A DNA stretch of 64,000 nt from Maribellus maritimus (GCF_022267315.1 NZ_JAIKLE010000006.1:1-64000), one strand, 5' to 3'; counted from the first letter of the stretch, positions 44,526 to 54,436 are shown. Translations and numbers: made by a program. Notes: generated by a model not told the origin, from the sequence alone.

Positions 44526-46613
44526 TTATAATCCATCTGATTCTTTTCCTCCCAATGTTAAATTTTCGGGTGGGTATTCATTGTTTTCAGAGAAATAAAA
44601 TAACCTCGACTGATGTGGTTCAAGGGTAATTTTTATTTCTGCCAATCGACCAAAAGGCATTGGAACTTCGGGATACCAGCCATAAACAAATGTGTCATCT
44701 TTTTCAATTAAATCTGCAATATTGAAAGTTCGCTCAACCGGACCTTCTTTATCATTGAAAAAAAGTACTCCCCAACTTCGATTTTGTTTATATACCCTAA
44801 CAGCCACTTTTATTTCATCTTCATCAGGCCAAAACGGCAAATATGCATTTTGCTGTCTTTTGTTTGGTTCTAAAAATCGGAAAAATCGTATTTTTTTATT
44901 ATCCAGCTTTTCTAATTCTTCGTTTGTTCCAATGGCGCCACCTAAAATTCCCTGCCACAATGCCAAGCTTAAAATTCCATTTTCTGATAAATTACCACCG
45001 GAATCAGAAAGAAAAATTTCACCTGGGCTGTTTTGCCAAAAAATATTATTAAAATAATGAGAGTAATACGACTCTTTAATCATATTCTGAATACCGGGAG
45101 CGCTCCATTCTTCAGGGTTTTGAAGCGTTTTGTTGATTCTAACGATATCAGCGTATCCAATGGATGCACCATAAGGAGACCTGTCCATCATCCACATGCT
45201 ACCCATGCCAATTTCTTCTCTTATTAATTGTAATACATCGTGGAATACCTGTACAGATGTTTTTCCCGGTTTTGCCCTTTTTATATCCCACGAATCAATT
45301 AATCCCCAGTCCATAAAAGCAGTTTCGTAAAAAATGTATCCGCTTTTTCTCAATTCGCCAAACACTTTTCTCAAATATTTTTGAAATCCCGGATGACTGC
45401 CGTCAAGCGCATAAAATGTTCCCTCACCATCAATATTGCGGGGAATTGGCTTATCCTGATAATTTTTGATTGTCCAGTCCGGATGCTGGCTAAAAAGTTT
45501 ACTATCTTCGGCAACAACAAAGGGAGCAATCCAGATTCCCGCCCGATAACCATCTTTAAAAATTTCGCGGGCGGCTCTGTCAAGGCCTCCCGGCCAGTTT
45601 TCATTTGGCTCCAGCCAATCACCAATTTTGCAATACCCCTTGTTGATAATAACAGAATGTAACGGGATGGGTGGTTTTAAATTATCCAGGTATTCTATCT
45701 TTGTTTGGATTTTTTCAAATGAATTTGCCTCATTTGTTTTACTGATCCAATGGTAACTGGTAATGGAACTTTGACGCGCGTTTGTTCCCTCACTGATTTT
45801 CCAGGCCAATTCCAGCATCGTTTCATATGCCCGGTTGCCGGTATAAAAATAAAGTTCAGGAAGTTTTATGTATTCATTATCAATTCTGATATCTTCAAGC
45901 AACATCCCCGATTCAAAAAATATTTTTTCATCGTCAATAACCTGGCTTCCCAGTCCTTTCTGATGAATACGGTTGTATATTGTGCTTCTGTGCAAAAAAC
46001 GTGAGTGATCAATATTCCCGATGGCAATGGTTTCATTTTTCCCCAGAAATGCAAAACTTAAATAACTATCATGACTCCAAGTCGCTTCATTCATTAAAAT
46101 ATTTCCGGATAAACCTTCAAGACGGGGAATAGGAAATACTCCACATTCGTTTCCTGTTCCATAGCCTTGTTTGAAAAATCGGTTTACTCCAAAAACTTCA
46201 GCTTGCGAAATAGGATGAAACCATCTTGGAGCCCTCGAAAATCCGCTTAATTCTGCACCAATAGATATAGAATCGCTATTTGTTTTTAAATCAAGCATAA
46301 GAAAGCCTTCAGGTAACTCATACACAATTCTTTTCCCTTTTGGAGAGTCTCCCAGAAAAACATTTCTTGGCATAACTCCCTGCCCGTTAATAGAAGGCCT
46401 ACAGTTTTTTAGTATAATTTCCGAAGAAATTAAATCGTAACTCCCATTCTCGTATATTATCCAGCGGGGTCGGGAAAGTTTAAAACCCTTTTCCTTCTTC
46501 TTATCGGTTTCATTTGCCAAAACCTTTTTAAATGGAAAAATAAGGGCACTTCCAAGAGCTACGGTGCCTGAAATATGGAGAAAATCCCGCCTTTTCAGAT
46601 TGTTCCCGGTCAT
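44526..46613 (-). CDS. GH36/clan GH-D-like alpha-galactosidase, Tat-like signal
   Basis: A 695-residue exported glycoside hydrolase from the ATG at 46613, which puts the twin-Arg segment NLKRRDFLHISG at the N-terminus. The barrel contains KIGDWLEPNENWPGGLDRAA, RAGIWIAPFVVAEDSKLFSQ and HPDWTIKNYQ, characteristic of GH36-type alpha-galactosidases. The likely nucleophile Asp is in YETAFMDWGLI and the acid/base Asp in IGYADIVRIN, rather than the usual KWD and SDD wording, so it may be a divergent subfamily with another substrate. Confidence 0.72.
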   Translation of the reverse strand: MTGNNLKRRDFLHISGTVALGSALIFPFKKVLANETDKKKEKGFKLSRPRWIIYENGSYDLISSEIILKNCRPSINGQGVMPRNVFLGDSPKGKRIVYELPEGFLMLDLKTNSDSISIGAELSGFSRAPRWFHPISQAEVFGVNRFFKQGYGTGNECGVFPIPRLEGLSGNILMNEATWSHDSYLSFAFLGKNETIAIGNIDHSRFLHRSTIYNRIHQKGLGSQVIDDEKIFFESGMLLEDIRIDNEYIKLPELYFYTGNRAYETMLELAWKISEGTNARQSSITSYHWISKTNEANSFEKIQTKIEYLDNLKPPIPLHSVIINKGYCKIGDWLEPNENWPGGLDRAAREIFKDGYRAGIWIAPFVVAEDSKLFSQHPDWTIKNYQDKPIPRNIDGEGTFYALDGSHPGFQKYLRKVFGELRKSGYIFYETAFMDWGLIDSWDIKRAKPGKTSVQVFHDVLQLIREEIGMGSMWMMDRSPYGASIGYADIVRINKTLQNPEEWSAPGIQNMIKESYYSHYFNNIFWQNSPGEIFLSDSGGNLSENGILSLALWQGILGGAIGTNEELEKLDNKKIRFFRFLEPNKRQQNAYLPFWPDEDEIKVAVRVYKQNRSWGVLFFNDKEGPVERTFNIADLIEKDDTFVYGWYPEVPMPFGRLAEIKITLEPHQSRLFYFSENNEYPPENLTLGGKESDGL

Positions 46614-46678
46614 AGTTAGGTACAAAATTAGAAGTTTAAAATTACAATCTTAAACAACAAAACAGAAGCTTTTACCAA

Positions 46679-47983
46679 TTAATTTATATCAATATCAAAG
46701 CCCAGGCTTTTTTCCAGCATATTTCGTACCAATTTTTGTTGTTTTTCCGGCAAATTTTGAATTCTGGATGAATGACTGCCGCCAGGCTTAGCAACTTTTA
46801 GAAGATTTTCTTTTCGAGGAATCTGAAATGAAGATGCAAACCACGGATCAAACTGTCCGTAAATAAAAAGTATATTCTTATCTGTAGTTTTAATAAACTT
46901 TTTTACTTCCAGGGCCGTTTTTTGCTTATACTTAATTTTCAAACCGGAAGGGAGAAATATTTTTTCAAGATAATTTCTTGCTGACTTTATTGTGAGAAAC
47001 TTTTTTAATGGTTTGATATCGTAAGCATAATAACCAAGTTCGCGGGCCGCCTGCACATAAAACGATTTTATTCCCTCCATCGCTTCAACAGAAAAGTAAG
47101 ATGGTTCAGATACGTTCATCATGTAGTCATAAAATTCTCGGGGATCGGCATCTGATGCAGGAATCTTATCTGGCGACCTTCCGTATTGCCAGAGCGCAAA
47201 AGGAAACTCCAGCACCCAGTAGTCGAAAACCTCGTTAATCGGAATTCGATAGGTGAAATTTTTCTGCTTGGAATACTCTATCAACTTAGGAACGATCTCT
47301 TTTCTTGCCTTTAGCATTGCAATCTGAAAATCTTCAATCCTTTTTCGTTGTTCCGCTGTCCCGGGTTTTGTCTTCAAAAATTTTCTATGTCGTTTGTCTT
47401 CTACTGCAAAATTCAACGGAGCCACATAAGCAACAGTTAAATCTACATCTTCAGGATAATAGGTTCGGTGATAAACCGCTGTTTGCCCGCCTTTACTTAT
47501 GCCTGTATTTATCCATTTGTTCTTATAATATTTTCGAAACAATTCAACAATACAATGATGGTCGCCAGCTGCATTTTTAACAGTCAAATAATCCCAGTTC
47601 AGCGAATCGGGCCACGACTGGCCAAAATAGCGATGTTCTATACAGATCTGACTGGCATTCAACATCGGGCTCAATTCATTTAGATAGCGCGGACTGGCTG
47701 CGTAGTTAGCCGTATATCCTTCGGTAATTAGCACAACCGGAGTATTTTTGCCCTTGTCAGCAATAAAAACCCGTTGAAGAAAAAATCCTTTGGACGTGTC
47801 AGAATGATCGAGAGGTTGCCTCACCATAATTTTAAACGTTTCATCAAAAAAACTGTTTCCGGTAATTTTCTCCACACTTTGAATGGAAGATTGTGTGTTC
47901 AAAAAACTTTCAAGTTCTGTAGCCAGTGCAGTTGTACAAATTGAAAATGCAAGTAGAAATAAAAATAACTGAGCTGTTTTCAT
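46679..47983 (-). CDS. Secreted serine peptidase, S37/S28-like tripeptidyl aminopeptidase
   Basis: A 434-residue exported alpha/beta-hydrolase with signal peptide (MKTAQLFLFLLAFSICTTALA). The nucleophile is Ser163 in NTGISKGGQTA; ICIEHRYFGQSWPDS and FIYGQFDPWFASSF (charge-relay Asp) and PGGSHSSRI (His) complete the triad. The pattern fits peptidase family S37 (PS-10-like), which removes N-terminal peptides from proline-containing substrates. It is divergent from the cyclophilin gene at 48081. Confidence 0.83.
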   Translation of the reverse strand: MKTAQLFLFLLAFSICTTALATELESFLNTQSSIQSVEKITGNSFFDETFKIMVRQPLDHSDTSKGFFLQRVFIADKGKNTPVVLITEGYTANYAASPRYLNELSPMLNASQICIEHRYFGQSWPDSLNWDYLTVKNAAGDHHCIVELFRKYYKNKWINTGISKGGQTAVYHRTYYPEDVDLTVAYVAPLNFAVEDKRHRKFLKTKPGTAEQRKRIEDFQIAMLKARKEIVPKLIEYSKQKNFTYRIPINEVFDYWVLEFPFALWQYGRSPDKIPASDADPREFYDYMMNVSEPSYFSVEAMEGIKSFYVQAARELGYYAYDIKPLKKFLTIKSARNYLEKIFLPSGLKIKYKQKTALEVKKFIKTTDKNILFIYGQFDPWFASSFQIPRKENLLKVAKPGGSHSSRIQNLPEKQQKLVRNMLEKSLGFDIDIN

Positions 47984-48080
47984 GTGTTTAAATTATGTAA
48001 AGAGGTGAATTTATAAAAGATTTTGTTTTTATTGTATCGTTTTTATGTGTTTATCTTTACAACTGACTAAATTCTCAGAA

Positions 48081-48656
48081 ATGCGAAAAATATTATTTTT
48101 AGCGTTATTTAGCTTTTCTTTTTTTATTGGGGTTGCGCAGCCGCTTCCTCAAGTTATAATCGAGACTTCAATGGGGAATATTGTTGCAGAACTAGATACT
48201 TTAAATGCACCAATTACTGCAAAAAACTTTCTAAATCTGGTTAAAACCGGAGTGTTAAACAATGCCGTATTTTATCGTGTCGTACGTATGGATAATCAAC
48301 CCAATAACAAAATAAAAATAGAAGTTGTCCAGGGTGGTTTATTTGATGATGAAAGAATTGCAAAATATCCGCCTATTCAACATGAAACAACAAAAATGAC
48401 AGGGTTAAAACATTTAAACGGGACATTATCAATGGCGCGTTATGAACCCGGAACTGCTTCCACGGAATTTTCGATTTGTATTGGAGACCAGCCGGAGTTG
48501 GACTTTGGAGGTAAAAGAAACCCTGACGGGCAGGGATTTGCTGCTTTTGGGAGGGTACTTTCAGGAATGGATGTGGCAAAAAGAATACAAATGCAAAAAG
48601 ACAATAAGCAGTATCTCGTTGAAACTGTACCCATTTACAGCATAAAAATATTATAG
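48081..48656 (+). CDS. Peptidyl-prolyl cis-trans isomerase, cyclophilin type, exported
   Basis: A 191-residue cyclophilin from the ATG at 48081, giving a signal peptide (MRKILFLALFSFSFFIGVAQ). The domain shows VIIETSMGNIVAELDTLNAP, AKNFLNLVKTG, FYRVVR, VQGGLFDD, GTLSMARYEPGTASTEFSIC and GFAAFGRVLSGMDVAKRIQ. The core motif FIQGG of other cyclophilins appears here as VQGG. It acts on prolyl bonds of periplasmic proteins. Confidence 0.92.
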   Translation: MRKILFLALFSFSFFIGVAQPLPQVIIETSMGNIVAELDTLNAPITAKNFLNLVKTGVLNNAVFYRVVRMDNQPNNKIKIEVVQGGLFDDERIAKYPPIQHETTKMTGLKHLNGTLSMARYEPGTASTEFSICIGDQPELDFGGKRNPDGQGFAAFGRVLSGMDVAKRIQMQKDNKQYLVETVPIYSIKIL

Positions 48657-48657
48657 A

Positions 48658-48687
48658 GAAAGAGGCTGTCCTGACAGACAGCCCCTT
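48658..48687. terminator. Hairpin between convergent cyclophilin and SusD genes
   Basis: GGCTGTC (48664-48670) pairs with GACAGCC (48677-48683), extended by AGAG/CCCTT on either side, in the 46-base space between two converging stops. The T-tracts are weak on both strands. It probably acts as a bidirectional terminator. Confidence 0.6.
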
Positions 48688-48702
48688 AAAAACTAATTTT
48701 GT

Positions 48703-50094
48703 TTAAAGTGGATTTTGAACTAAATTATCATTTACATCCATTTCTCTTTGCGGAATAGGAAACAACAAACTTGAATCGTTCCAGGGGACAGTTTCTGTAA
48801 TATCAATATTGCTGTACCCAATATTTTTACGCCATCTTTCGAGGTCATATAATGAATGTCCTTCAGCCATAAATTCACGGATGGTTTCTTCCTGAATTGC
48901 AGTAATTAACTCTTGTACAGAAAGATCTGATAACTCATCCAGTCCGGCCCTCAAACGAACAGTATTTAACATTGTTAGTGCTTCGTCTGTATCGGTGCCA
49001 ATTTCGGCCAGGGCTTCGGCCCTGTTCAGATACATTTCGGCCAAACGAATAACGGGTGCATTATAATCGTTTTGAATGTGTTTGTTCGTCCACCAGGAAT
49101 CATCCTGTTCAAAAAACCAGCCCAATCTCAGGTCATTTTCGCTGTATAGTGCAATTGTTGATGGTTTGATGATGATGTCTCCTCTTTCGTTGGGATTCCA
49201 GTAGTTGTTTAGCGATTCGTTATTCGAACCAAAATTATCGGTTGATGTATGGATAATTCCAAAAACCATTTCTGAAGTAAATGATTCTCCAAAAACTTTT
49301 GTTGGATCAGTGTCCAAAGTATAATTACCTGATTGAATTACCTGATTGGCATAACTCGCGGCATTTGAATAGTCTTTCATCTGCAGATAAATTCTTGACA
49401 AATAAGCGCGGCAACTGTATTTATTGGCTCTCCCGGCATCGCTTGTTTCGAGCAACAACGATTCTGCCTCTTTTAAATCAGCGATAGCCTGGCTATAAAT
49501 CTCTTGAACTGATGAACGTGGCAGTTGTTCCGTAGCACTTTCCAAGTCGTTTGACGGAGTGTTTTTAATAACAATCCCCAGATCCGAAGATGAGCTTTCG
49601 CTGTATGGCAAACCGTAGCTGCGAACCATCTCAAAATACAAAACACCCCTGCAAAACAAAGCTTCACCTTTTATCCTGTCTTTCACTTCTTCAAATCCCG
49701 CTTCATCTAATCCATTGTCAACAGCTTCGATTACTTTATTACATCTGTTTACTCCGTCGTAACCGGCAATCCACATTCCAGAGACATCTGTATTATCGGG
49801 CTGGATATCTTTCTGACTCATTTCGGTATAACTTGTATATGAACCTTGCCAGTGAATGTACTGCGATTTTATTTCGGCATTTTGAATCACATTTGTACCC
49901 AGAAGATTTTCGTCCTGAAGTGCGTCGAAACAACCGGTAACAGCATTCTCGATACCGCTAAGTGTAGTAAGTGCCTGTTGGTCGCTAAGCGATTGCCAGG
50001 GATTTATTTCCAACCGGTCTTCGCAGGAAACGGTAAGAAAAAGTATACCAGTCAAAACCGGAATAATTCTATTTATATATTTATTTATTTTCAT
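48703..50094 (-). CDS. SusD/RagB family nutrient-binding lipoprotein (PUL 1)
   Basis: A 463-residue SusD-like surface lipoprotein from the ATG at 50094, with lipobox LTVSC. The SusD landmarks are LEINPWQSLSDQQALTTLSG near the start, IKGEALFCRGVLYFEMVRSYG (TPR helix) and the C-terminal IRLAEMYLNRAEALAEIG, ERWRKN and FPIPQREMDVNDNLVQNP. It caps the SusC transporter encoded just upstream and binds a glycan or other oligomer; the ligand is unknown. The upstream reading frame to 50154 lacks a signal. Confidence 0.95.
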   Translation of the reverse strand: MKINKYINRIIPVLTGILFLTVSCEDRLEINPWQSLSDQQALTTLSGIENAVTGCFDALQDENLLGTNVIQNAEIKSQYIHWQGSYTSYTEMSQKDIQPDNTDVSGMWIAGYDGVNRCNKVIEAVDNGLDEAGFEEVKDRIKGEALFCRGVLYFEMVRSYGLPYSESSSSDLGIVIKNTPSNDLESATEQLPRSSVQEIYSQAIADLKEAESLLLETSDAGRANKYSCRAYLSRIYLQMKDYSNAASYANQVIQSGNYTLDTDPTKVFGESFTSEMVFGIIHTSTDNFGSNNESLNNYWNPNERGDIIIKPSTIALYSENDLRLGWFFEQDDSWWTNKHIQNDYNAPVIRLAEMYLNRAEALAEIGTDTDEALTMLNTVRLRAGLDELSDLSVQELITAIQEETIREFMAEGHSLYDLERWRKNIGYSNIDITETVPWNDSSLLFPIPQREMDVNDNLVQNPL

Positions 50095-50175
50095 CTTATC
50101 TTTTTTTATAAAATTCAATGTTATTTGATTGAACTGTGAATGTTTTGAGTTCATAAATATTTCAATAAATGCGTT

Positions 50176-53100
50176 TTAAAACCCTATATTCACTCCAAAA
50201 ATCAGACTTTTGGAAGGAGGTGCCTGAAAGAAGTCAATCCCTTGTCCCACATTCAGGGTTCCTTCGGAGGATACTTCCGGATCATGCCCGCGGTAATTGG
50301 TAAATGTCCAGAAATTATAGGCCGTTGTGTAAATCCGCACAGAATGGATATTTGCTTTTGTAAGAACCTGACTAGGAATATTATAGCCCAATGAAACCGT
50401 TTTTACCCTTACAAACGAACCATCCTCTACAAAACGAGAGGAATGCTGACGGTTGGTTGAGTCAAATAAAACGGCCTTGGGAATATTTGTAATGTCTCCT
50501 GGTTCCTGCCAACGATCCAATTGGTCTTTCAGGTTGTTAAAATACAATGCCATACTGTTGGCACAATACCTTCCCGCGTCAAAATAAATATCATTTCCCT
50601 GAACAAACTGGACCTGTACACTAAAATCAAAATTATTCCAGGCAAAATTGTTGGTAATTCCGCCGATGTAGTCGGGGTTTGGATCGCCAACTATCTGACG
50701 ATAGTCGTTGCTGTAAGTGGTGGTTTTATTGCCATTCAGGTCATAGAACATTGATTCCCCCGTATCGGGATTTACTCCGGCAAATTTAACGGTGTAGTAA
50801 ACACCAATAGGCTGACCTTCCATTGCCCGCGAAATGCTGTTTTCAATAATCTCTCCCTTCAGGTCGGTGATTTTATTTTTATTAAAAGAGATGTTAAAGT
50901 TCGTATTCCATCTGAATTTTCCTACGAAGTTTCTTGTGTTCAAAGCAAATTCCCAGCCTTTATTCTCCAATTCTCCCAGATTCTTTGCAATGGATGTAAA
51001 GCCTCCTGAAGCCGGAATCTGTACATCAAGTAAAAGATCAGTAGTTTTTTTGTAATAGTAGTCTGCTTCAAAATCGATTCGGTTTTTGAATAATCCCAGG
51101 TTGACTCCCAGGTCGAGCTGTGCTGTCTGTTCCCATTTTAAATCAGGGTTTGCTAACTGCGTGGGCGATAATCCGGGGCTTCCGCCATAATCGCTCCCAT
51201 CCAAATCACCACCATATAAACCAAGTGCGGGGAAATTGGCTGCTACAGCATATCTTGGATCTGTTGAACTGGTGAGGAATTCAGCATTCCCGGTAAAACC
51301 GTAACTTGTGCGAATTTTTGCCAAACTAAGCCAATCCATGTCCCGCATAAAATTTTCGTCGCTTACAATCCACCCTAAAGATACTGCCGGGAAATTTGCA
51401 TAACGATTATCGGCTCCAAACCGGGATGAACCGTCACGTCTCAAAGAAACCTCGAGAAGATATTTATCTAAATAGGAATAATTCAATCTGGCAAAATATG
51501 ATTCGATAGCAAATTGACTAATTGATCCGCCCCCGTTTGTAATTTCAGCAGCATTATTTACGGTCCACAGGTCGTTATTCGGAAATTGTTCTCCGGTAAC
51601 ATTGCTTTGCTCCAGGCGGTTTTCCTGGAACGAGTATCCTGCTATAACAGATAATTGGTGCTTTTCATCAAAAACTTTGTCGTAGCTCAACGTATTTGTA
51701 GTAATCCAGTTGGTATTCCTGTAACTGAGAGCCTGACTTACACCATTGCTTCCACCACCATCTCCGGAATTTAGTCCCCAGAAAATTTTCTCAGACAAGT
51801 CGATATAGTCCAACGACCATTCGCTTTTGAATTTGATGTCGTCAAAAAACGTAAATTCGCCAAAGGTGGTTATTTGAGGGCGAACAGTAATTGCCTCATG
51901 GATATTTTCATCTACTTCGTTTAAAAGATTGTATGCAATGTTGTTGTTTGGGTTTACGCCTTTTCCCAAATAATATGTGCCTTCCGGTCCATACATTTCA
52001 GAACCGTCTCCATAAATGGGAACATTCGGATACTGGAGGATCCCTGACGTAGACATTGAAGCAACCGAGTTGTTGTTTGAAACTCTGTTATTAAAAGTTC
52101 GTGCTACACTGATGTTCGTTCCAATTTTAAAAAAATCAGAAACCTCGTGATCAATGTTTGTGCGAATATTGATTCGCTGAAAATCGTTTCCAATGGTATA
52201 ACCTTCCTCTTCGCGATAACTTACACCGGTATAAAATTGCGTTCTTTCATTACCGCCGTTAGCGGAAAAATCGTATTGATTAATCAGGCCTTTTCTCGAT
52301 ACTGCATCCAGCCAGTCAGTATCGATTGCATCTTCCGGGTTTCCGAGTATATTTGCAACACCTGTTGAATTAAAATAAGCCTCGTTAAATAATTCTGTGT
52401 ATTCGGAACCATTTAACGCATCCATAAAATTGGTGGCTTCCTGAAATCCCGAATAATAGTTCAGGTTAATTTGAGTTTTACCGCTCTTGCCGCGTTTTGT
52501 TGTAATCATAATAACACCATTAGAGGCTCTCGAACCATAAAGTGCAGCTGCTGATGCGTCTTTCAATACCTGGATATTCTCGATATCGTTTGGATTGAGT
52601 GTCGACAACGGGCTGGTTTGTGTATTGTTGCCGGCATATCCCATTTGATAGTCACCTTGCGGAATTCCATCAATAACAAAAAGAGGTTGGGAGCTCGCGG
52701 AGATGGAAGAGGTTCCACGGATGCGGATAGTATTAGCTTCACCTGAACGTGAACCTGTGTTGATTTGTAACCCGGCAGCTTGCCCTGAAAGAGCATTTTC
52801 AATACTTGTTACCGGCATTTTTTCCAATTCGGCAGAATTCACTTTTGTAACTGCATTGGTTATTGCCCGACGTTTTTGCGTTCCGTAAGCTACAACCATT
52901 ACTTCGTCTACGCCCATCACTTCCATTTCAAGCTGAATATCGTGCCTTAAACCGGCAGTGACGGGTAATTCGGTTGTTTTCATACCAACAAAAGAAAACA
53001 CAAGAACGGCATCATTGGGAACTGTCAATGCGTAATCCCCTTCAATACCGGTAATTGTTCCGATTGTAGTACCTTTAACACTCACCGAAACCCCGGGAAT

Positions 53101-53211
53101 AGGTGAGTTGTCTTCTGCTGAAGTTACTTTCCCGGTAACTCGCTTTGTTTGGGCAAAAAGAGAACTTATCCCCATAAACAAAGCCATTACAATAAGGAGT
53201 AATTTTTTCAT
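50176..53211 (-). CDS. SusC/RagA family TonB-linked outer-membrane transporter (PUL 1)
   Basis: A 1011-residue SusC-like importer. Signal peptide (LIVMALFMGISSLFAQ), CarboxypepD_reg-like domain (about 24-100; VTGKVTSAEDNSPIPGVSV), plug (VNSAELEKMPVTSIENALSG, QLFVIDG-type region, LKDASAAALYGSRASNGVIM) and a large barrel ending in GVNIGF with terminal Phe. It forms an outer-membrane complex with the SusD encoded 81 bases downstream. Its 5' leader carries a terminator-like hairpin (see 53262-53399), so expression is probably set by attenuation. Confidence 0.96.
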   Translation of the reverse strand: MKKLLLIVMALFMGISSLFAQTKRVTGKVTSAEDNSPIPGVSVSVKGTTIGTITGIEGDYALTVPNDAVLVFSFVGMKTTELPVTAGLRHDIQLEMEVMGVDEVMVVAYGTQKRRAITNAVTKVNSAELEKMPVTSIENALSGQAAGLQINTGSRSGEANTIRIRGTSSISASSQPLFVIDGIPQGDYQMGYAGNNTQTSPLSTLNPNDIENIQVLKDASAAALYGSRASNGVIMITTKRGKSGKTQINLNYYSGFQEATNFMDALNGSEYTELFNEAYFNSTGVANILGNPEDAIDTDWLDAVSRKGLINQYDFSANGGNERTQFYTGVSYREEEGYTIGNDFQRINIRTNIDHEVSDFFKIGTNISVARTFNNRVSNNNSVASMSTSGILQYPNVPIYGDGSEMYGPEGTYYLGKGVNPNNNIAYNLLNEVDENIHEAITVRPQITTFGEFTFFDDIKFKSEWSLDYIDLSEKIFWGLNSGDGGGSNGVSQALSYRNTNWITTNTLSYDKVFDEKHQLSVIAGYSFQENRLEQSNVTGEQFPNNDLWTVNNAAEITNGGGSISQFAIESYFARLNYSYLDKYLLEVSLRRDGSSRFGADNRYANFPAVSLGWIVSDENFMRDMDWLSLAKIRTSYGFTGNAEFLTSSTDPRYAVAANFPALGLYGGDLDGSDYGGSPGLSPTQLANPDLKWEQTAQLDLGVNLGLFKNRIDFEADYYYKKTTDLLLDVQIPASGGFTSIAKNLGELENKGWEFALNTRNFVGKFRWNTNFNISFNKNKITDLKGEIIENSISRAMEGQPIGVYYTVKFAGVNPDTGESMFYDLNGNKTTTYSNDYRQIVGDPNPDYIGGITNNFAWNNFDFSVQVQFVQGNDIYFDAGRYCANSMALYFNNLKDQLDRWQEPGDITNIPKAVLFDSTNRQHSSRFVEDGSFVRVKTVSLGYNIPSQVLTKANIHSVRIYTTAYNFWTFTNYRGHDPEVSSEGTLNVGQGIDFFQAPPSKSLIFGVNIGF

Positions 53212-53261
53212 AGATAATAATTTATGTTAATACTTAGGTTTCGAACTTTATGTTTTGAGAC

Positions 53262-53399
53262 AAAAAAACTCCCGCCGGGGAAACGGGAGTTTGATACCTG
53301 CCAGCCGGTCAGATATTCGCACTTTTACAAATTGTAATGCTGTTTTAACTATTTCTATGTGTAATTGAAGTGCCTTAAATAAATAATTTTTTCCCCTAA
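53262..53399 (-). promoter_or_regulatory. Structured susC leader with attenuator-like terminator (PUL 1)
   Basis: On the minus strand, in order: box TTAGGGGAAA (53399-53390), CATAGAAATAGTT, palindrome TTACAATTTGTAA (53337-53325), hairpin 1 (ATATCTG 53316-53310 with CAGGTAT 53300-53294) and a 9-bp hairpin 2 (AAACTCCCG/CGGGAGTTT, 53292-53266) followed by TTTT. Hairpin 2 plus T-run has the form of an intrinsic terminator about 50 bases upstream of the susC ATG. The same arrangement is repeated before the second susC. An attenuator or riboswitch-like control is inferred. Confidence 0.65.
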
Positions 53400-53604
53400 C
53401 TCTATGTGAAGTGCTATTTTATGCCCCGAAACAACATTTTGATTTTTTGAATCAAACATAAATAAAGAACCTTTTGATAACACAAATAATCAACTAATGG
53501 TCAAAATAAAAGGCTGAAGGATAGTAAAGTATGTACAAACAAATTATTGCCAGGCTTTTTGTTATTGGTCGATAGTTTTTTGCATTTGGTAGTAAATTAT
53601 GAAC

Positions 53605-53636
53605 AAAAAAAGCCGTACCCCCAAGAGAGTACGGCC
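53605..53636 (-). terminator. Intrinsic terminator of PUL 2 operon
   Basis: GCCGTAC (53612-53618) and GTACGGC (53629-53635) form a 7-bp stem with a 10-base loop. On the minus strand it is followed by seven T. It lies about 20 bases past the stop of the lipoprotein gene, closing the susC-susD-lipoprotein operon. On the plus strand a run of A follows, so termination there is weaker. Confidence 0.85.
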
Positions 53637-53656
53637 CTATAAAAAATATCGAATGG

Positions 53657-54418
53657 TTATGGTAATGTCAAGATTTCGGTAAAGGCTCCGTATGATCCTA
53701 CATCCGGAATATAGTGCTCAATAGACATTGTTAATACTTTGCCGCTGACAGTTCCACTCCCAACAACAAACACATCGCCGTAATCTTCGCTAAACCAGGC
53801 AGCCTGATCAGCAACTGAAACATTATCACCATTTACAACGATAATAATATCATACCCTTCTTCGTATAAGTCTACAGCTTTATATACAGTAAGATTTTCA
53901 CTTAAATCTGCTTTTAACAGTTCAATTGACCAGGCACCTTCAAAAGCTTCTGACGAGAAATCAGCTGTACCTGCCGCAATATAATCTATCTCGAAAAAGG
54001 CAGTAAATGTTGATGTATTAAACAGTTCCGAAACATTATCGCCTGTCAAGGTTAGTTTGAAAACATATGATTTTACTGGATTAAGTAACCCGGGATCAAC
54101 CACGGGAACTATTTTTGCATATGCTACAAGTTCGCCATCTTCAAAAGTCACTGTATTGCTTTCAAGTGCAAAAATGCCGTCAATATCATCATTCATTTCA
54201 AGAACCACTTCAGCTGATGCGGGAGCTGACACACTGGACCTGACAATTGGTATTTCTACCGAGAAATTGTTATCGGCAGTGAGAAAATTTTCCGGTACAA
54301 CAGAAGAGCTAAAAGCCACATAGGGGTTTTCAGGCTCGTAAATTGTTCCCATGTTTTCCTGATCGCAGGAAAGAAGAGCAACTGCCAAAATGATTATTAT
54401 AGAAAATATTTTTTTCAT
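53657..54418 (-). CDS. PUL-associated surface lipoprotein (beta-sandwich)
   Basis: A 253-residue lipoprotein with lipobox VALLSC. The first half (PIVRSSVSAPASAEVVLEMN, TVTFEDGELVAYAKI) looks like a Calx-beta/DUF4843-type beta-sandwich; the second half is a lipocalin-like or DUF-type domain (SFEGAWSIELL pattern). It occupies the position of SusE/SusF, so a glycan-binding or scaffold role is inferred. It begins 18 bases after the SusD stop. No enzyme gene accompanies this operon in the window. Confidence 0.78.
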   Translation of the reverse strand: MKKIFSIIIILAVALLSCDQENMGTIYEPENPYVAFSSSVVPENFLTADNNFSVEIPIVRSSVSAPASAEVVLEMNDDIDGIFALESNTVTFEDGELVAYAKIVPVVDPGLLNPVKSYVFKLTLTGDNVSELFNTSTFTAFFEIDYIAAGTADFSSEAFEGAWSIELLKADLSENLTVYKAVDLYEEGYDIIIVVNGDNVSVADQAAWFSEDYGDVFVVGSGTVSGKVLTMSIEHYIPDVGSYGAFTEILTLP

Positions 54419-54436
54419 ACGACTAAATTTTTAAGT

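Noticed and set aside
49590-49940. 116-residue plus-strand frame inside SusD
   Set aside because: Shadow of a clear SusD protein; basic, Cys/Leu-rich composition typical of antisense frames.
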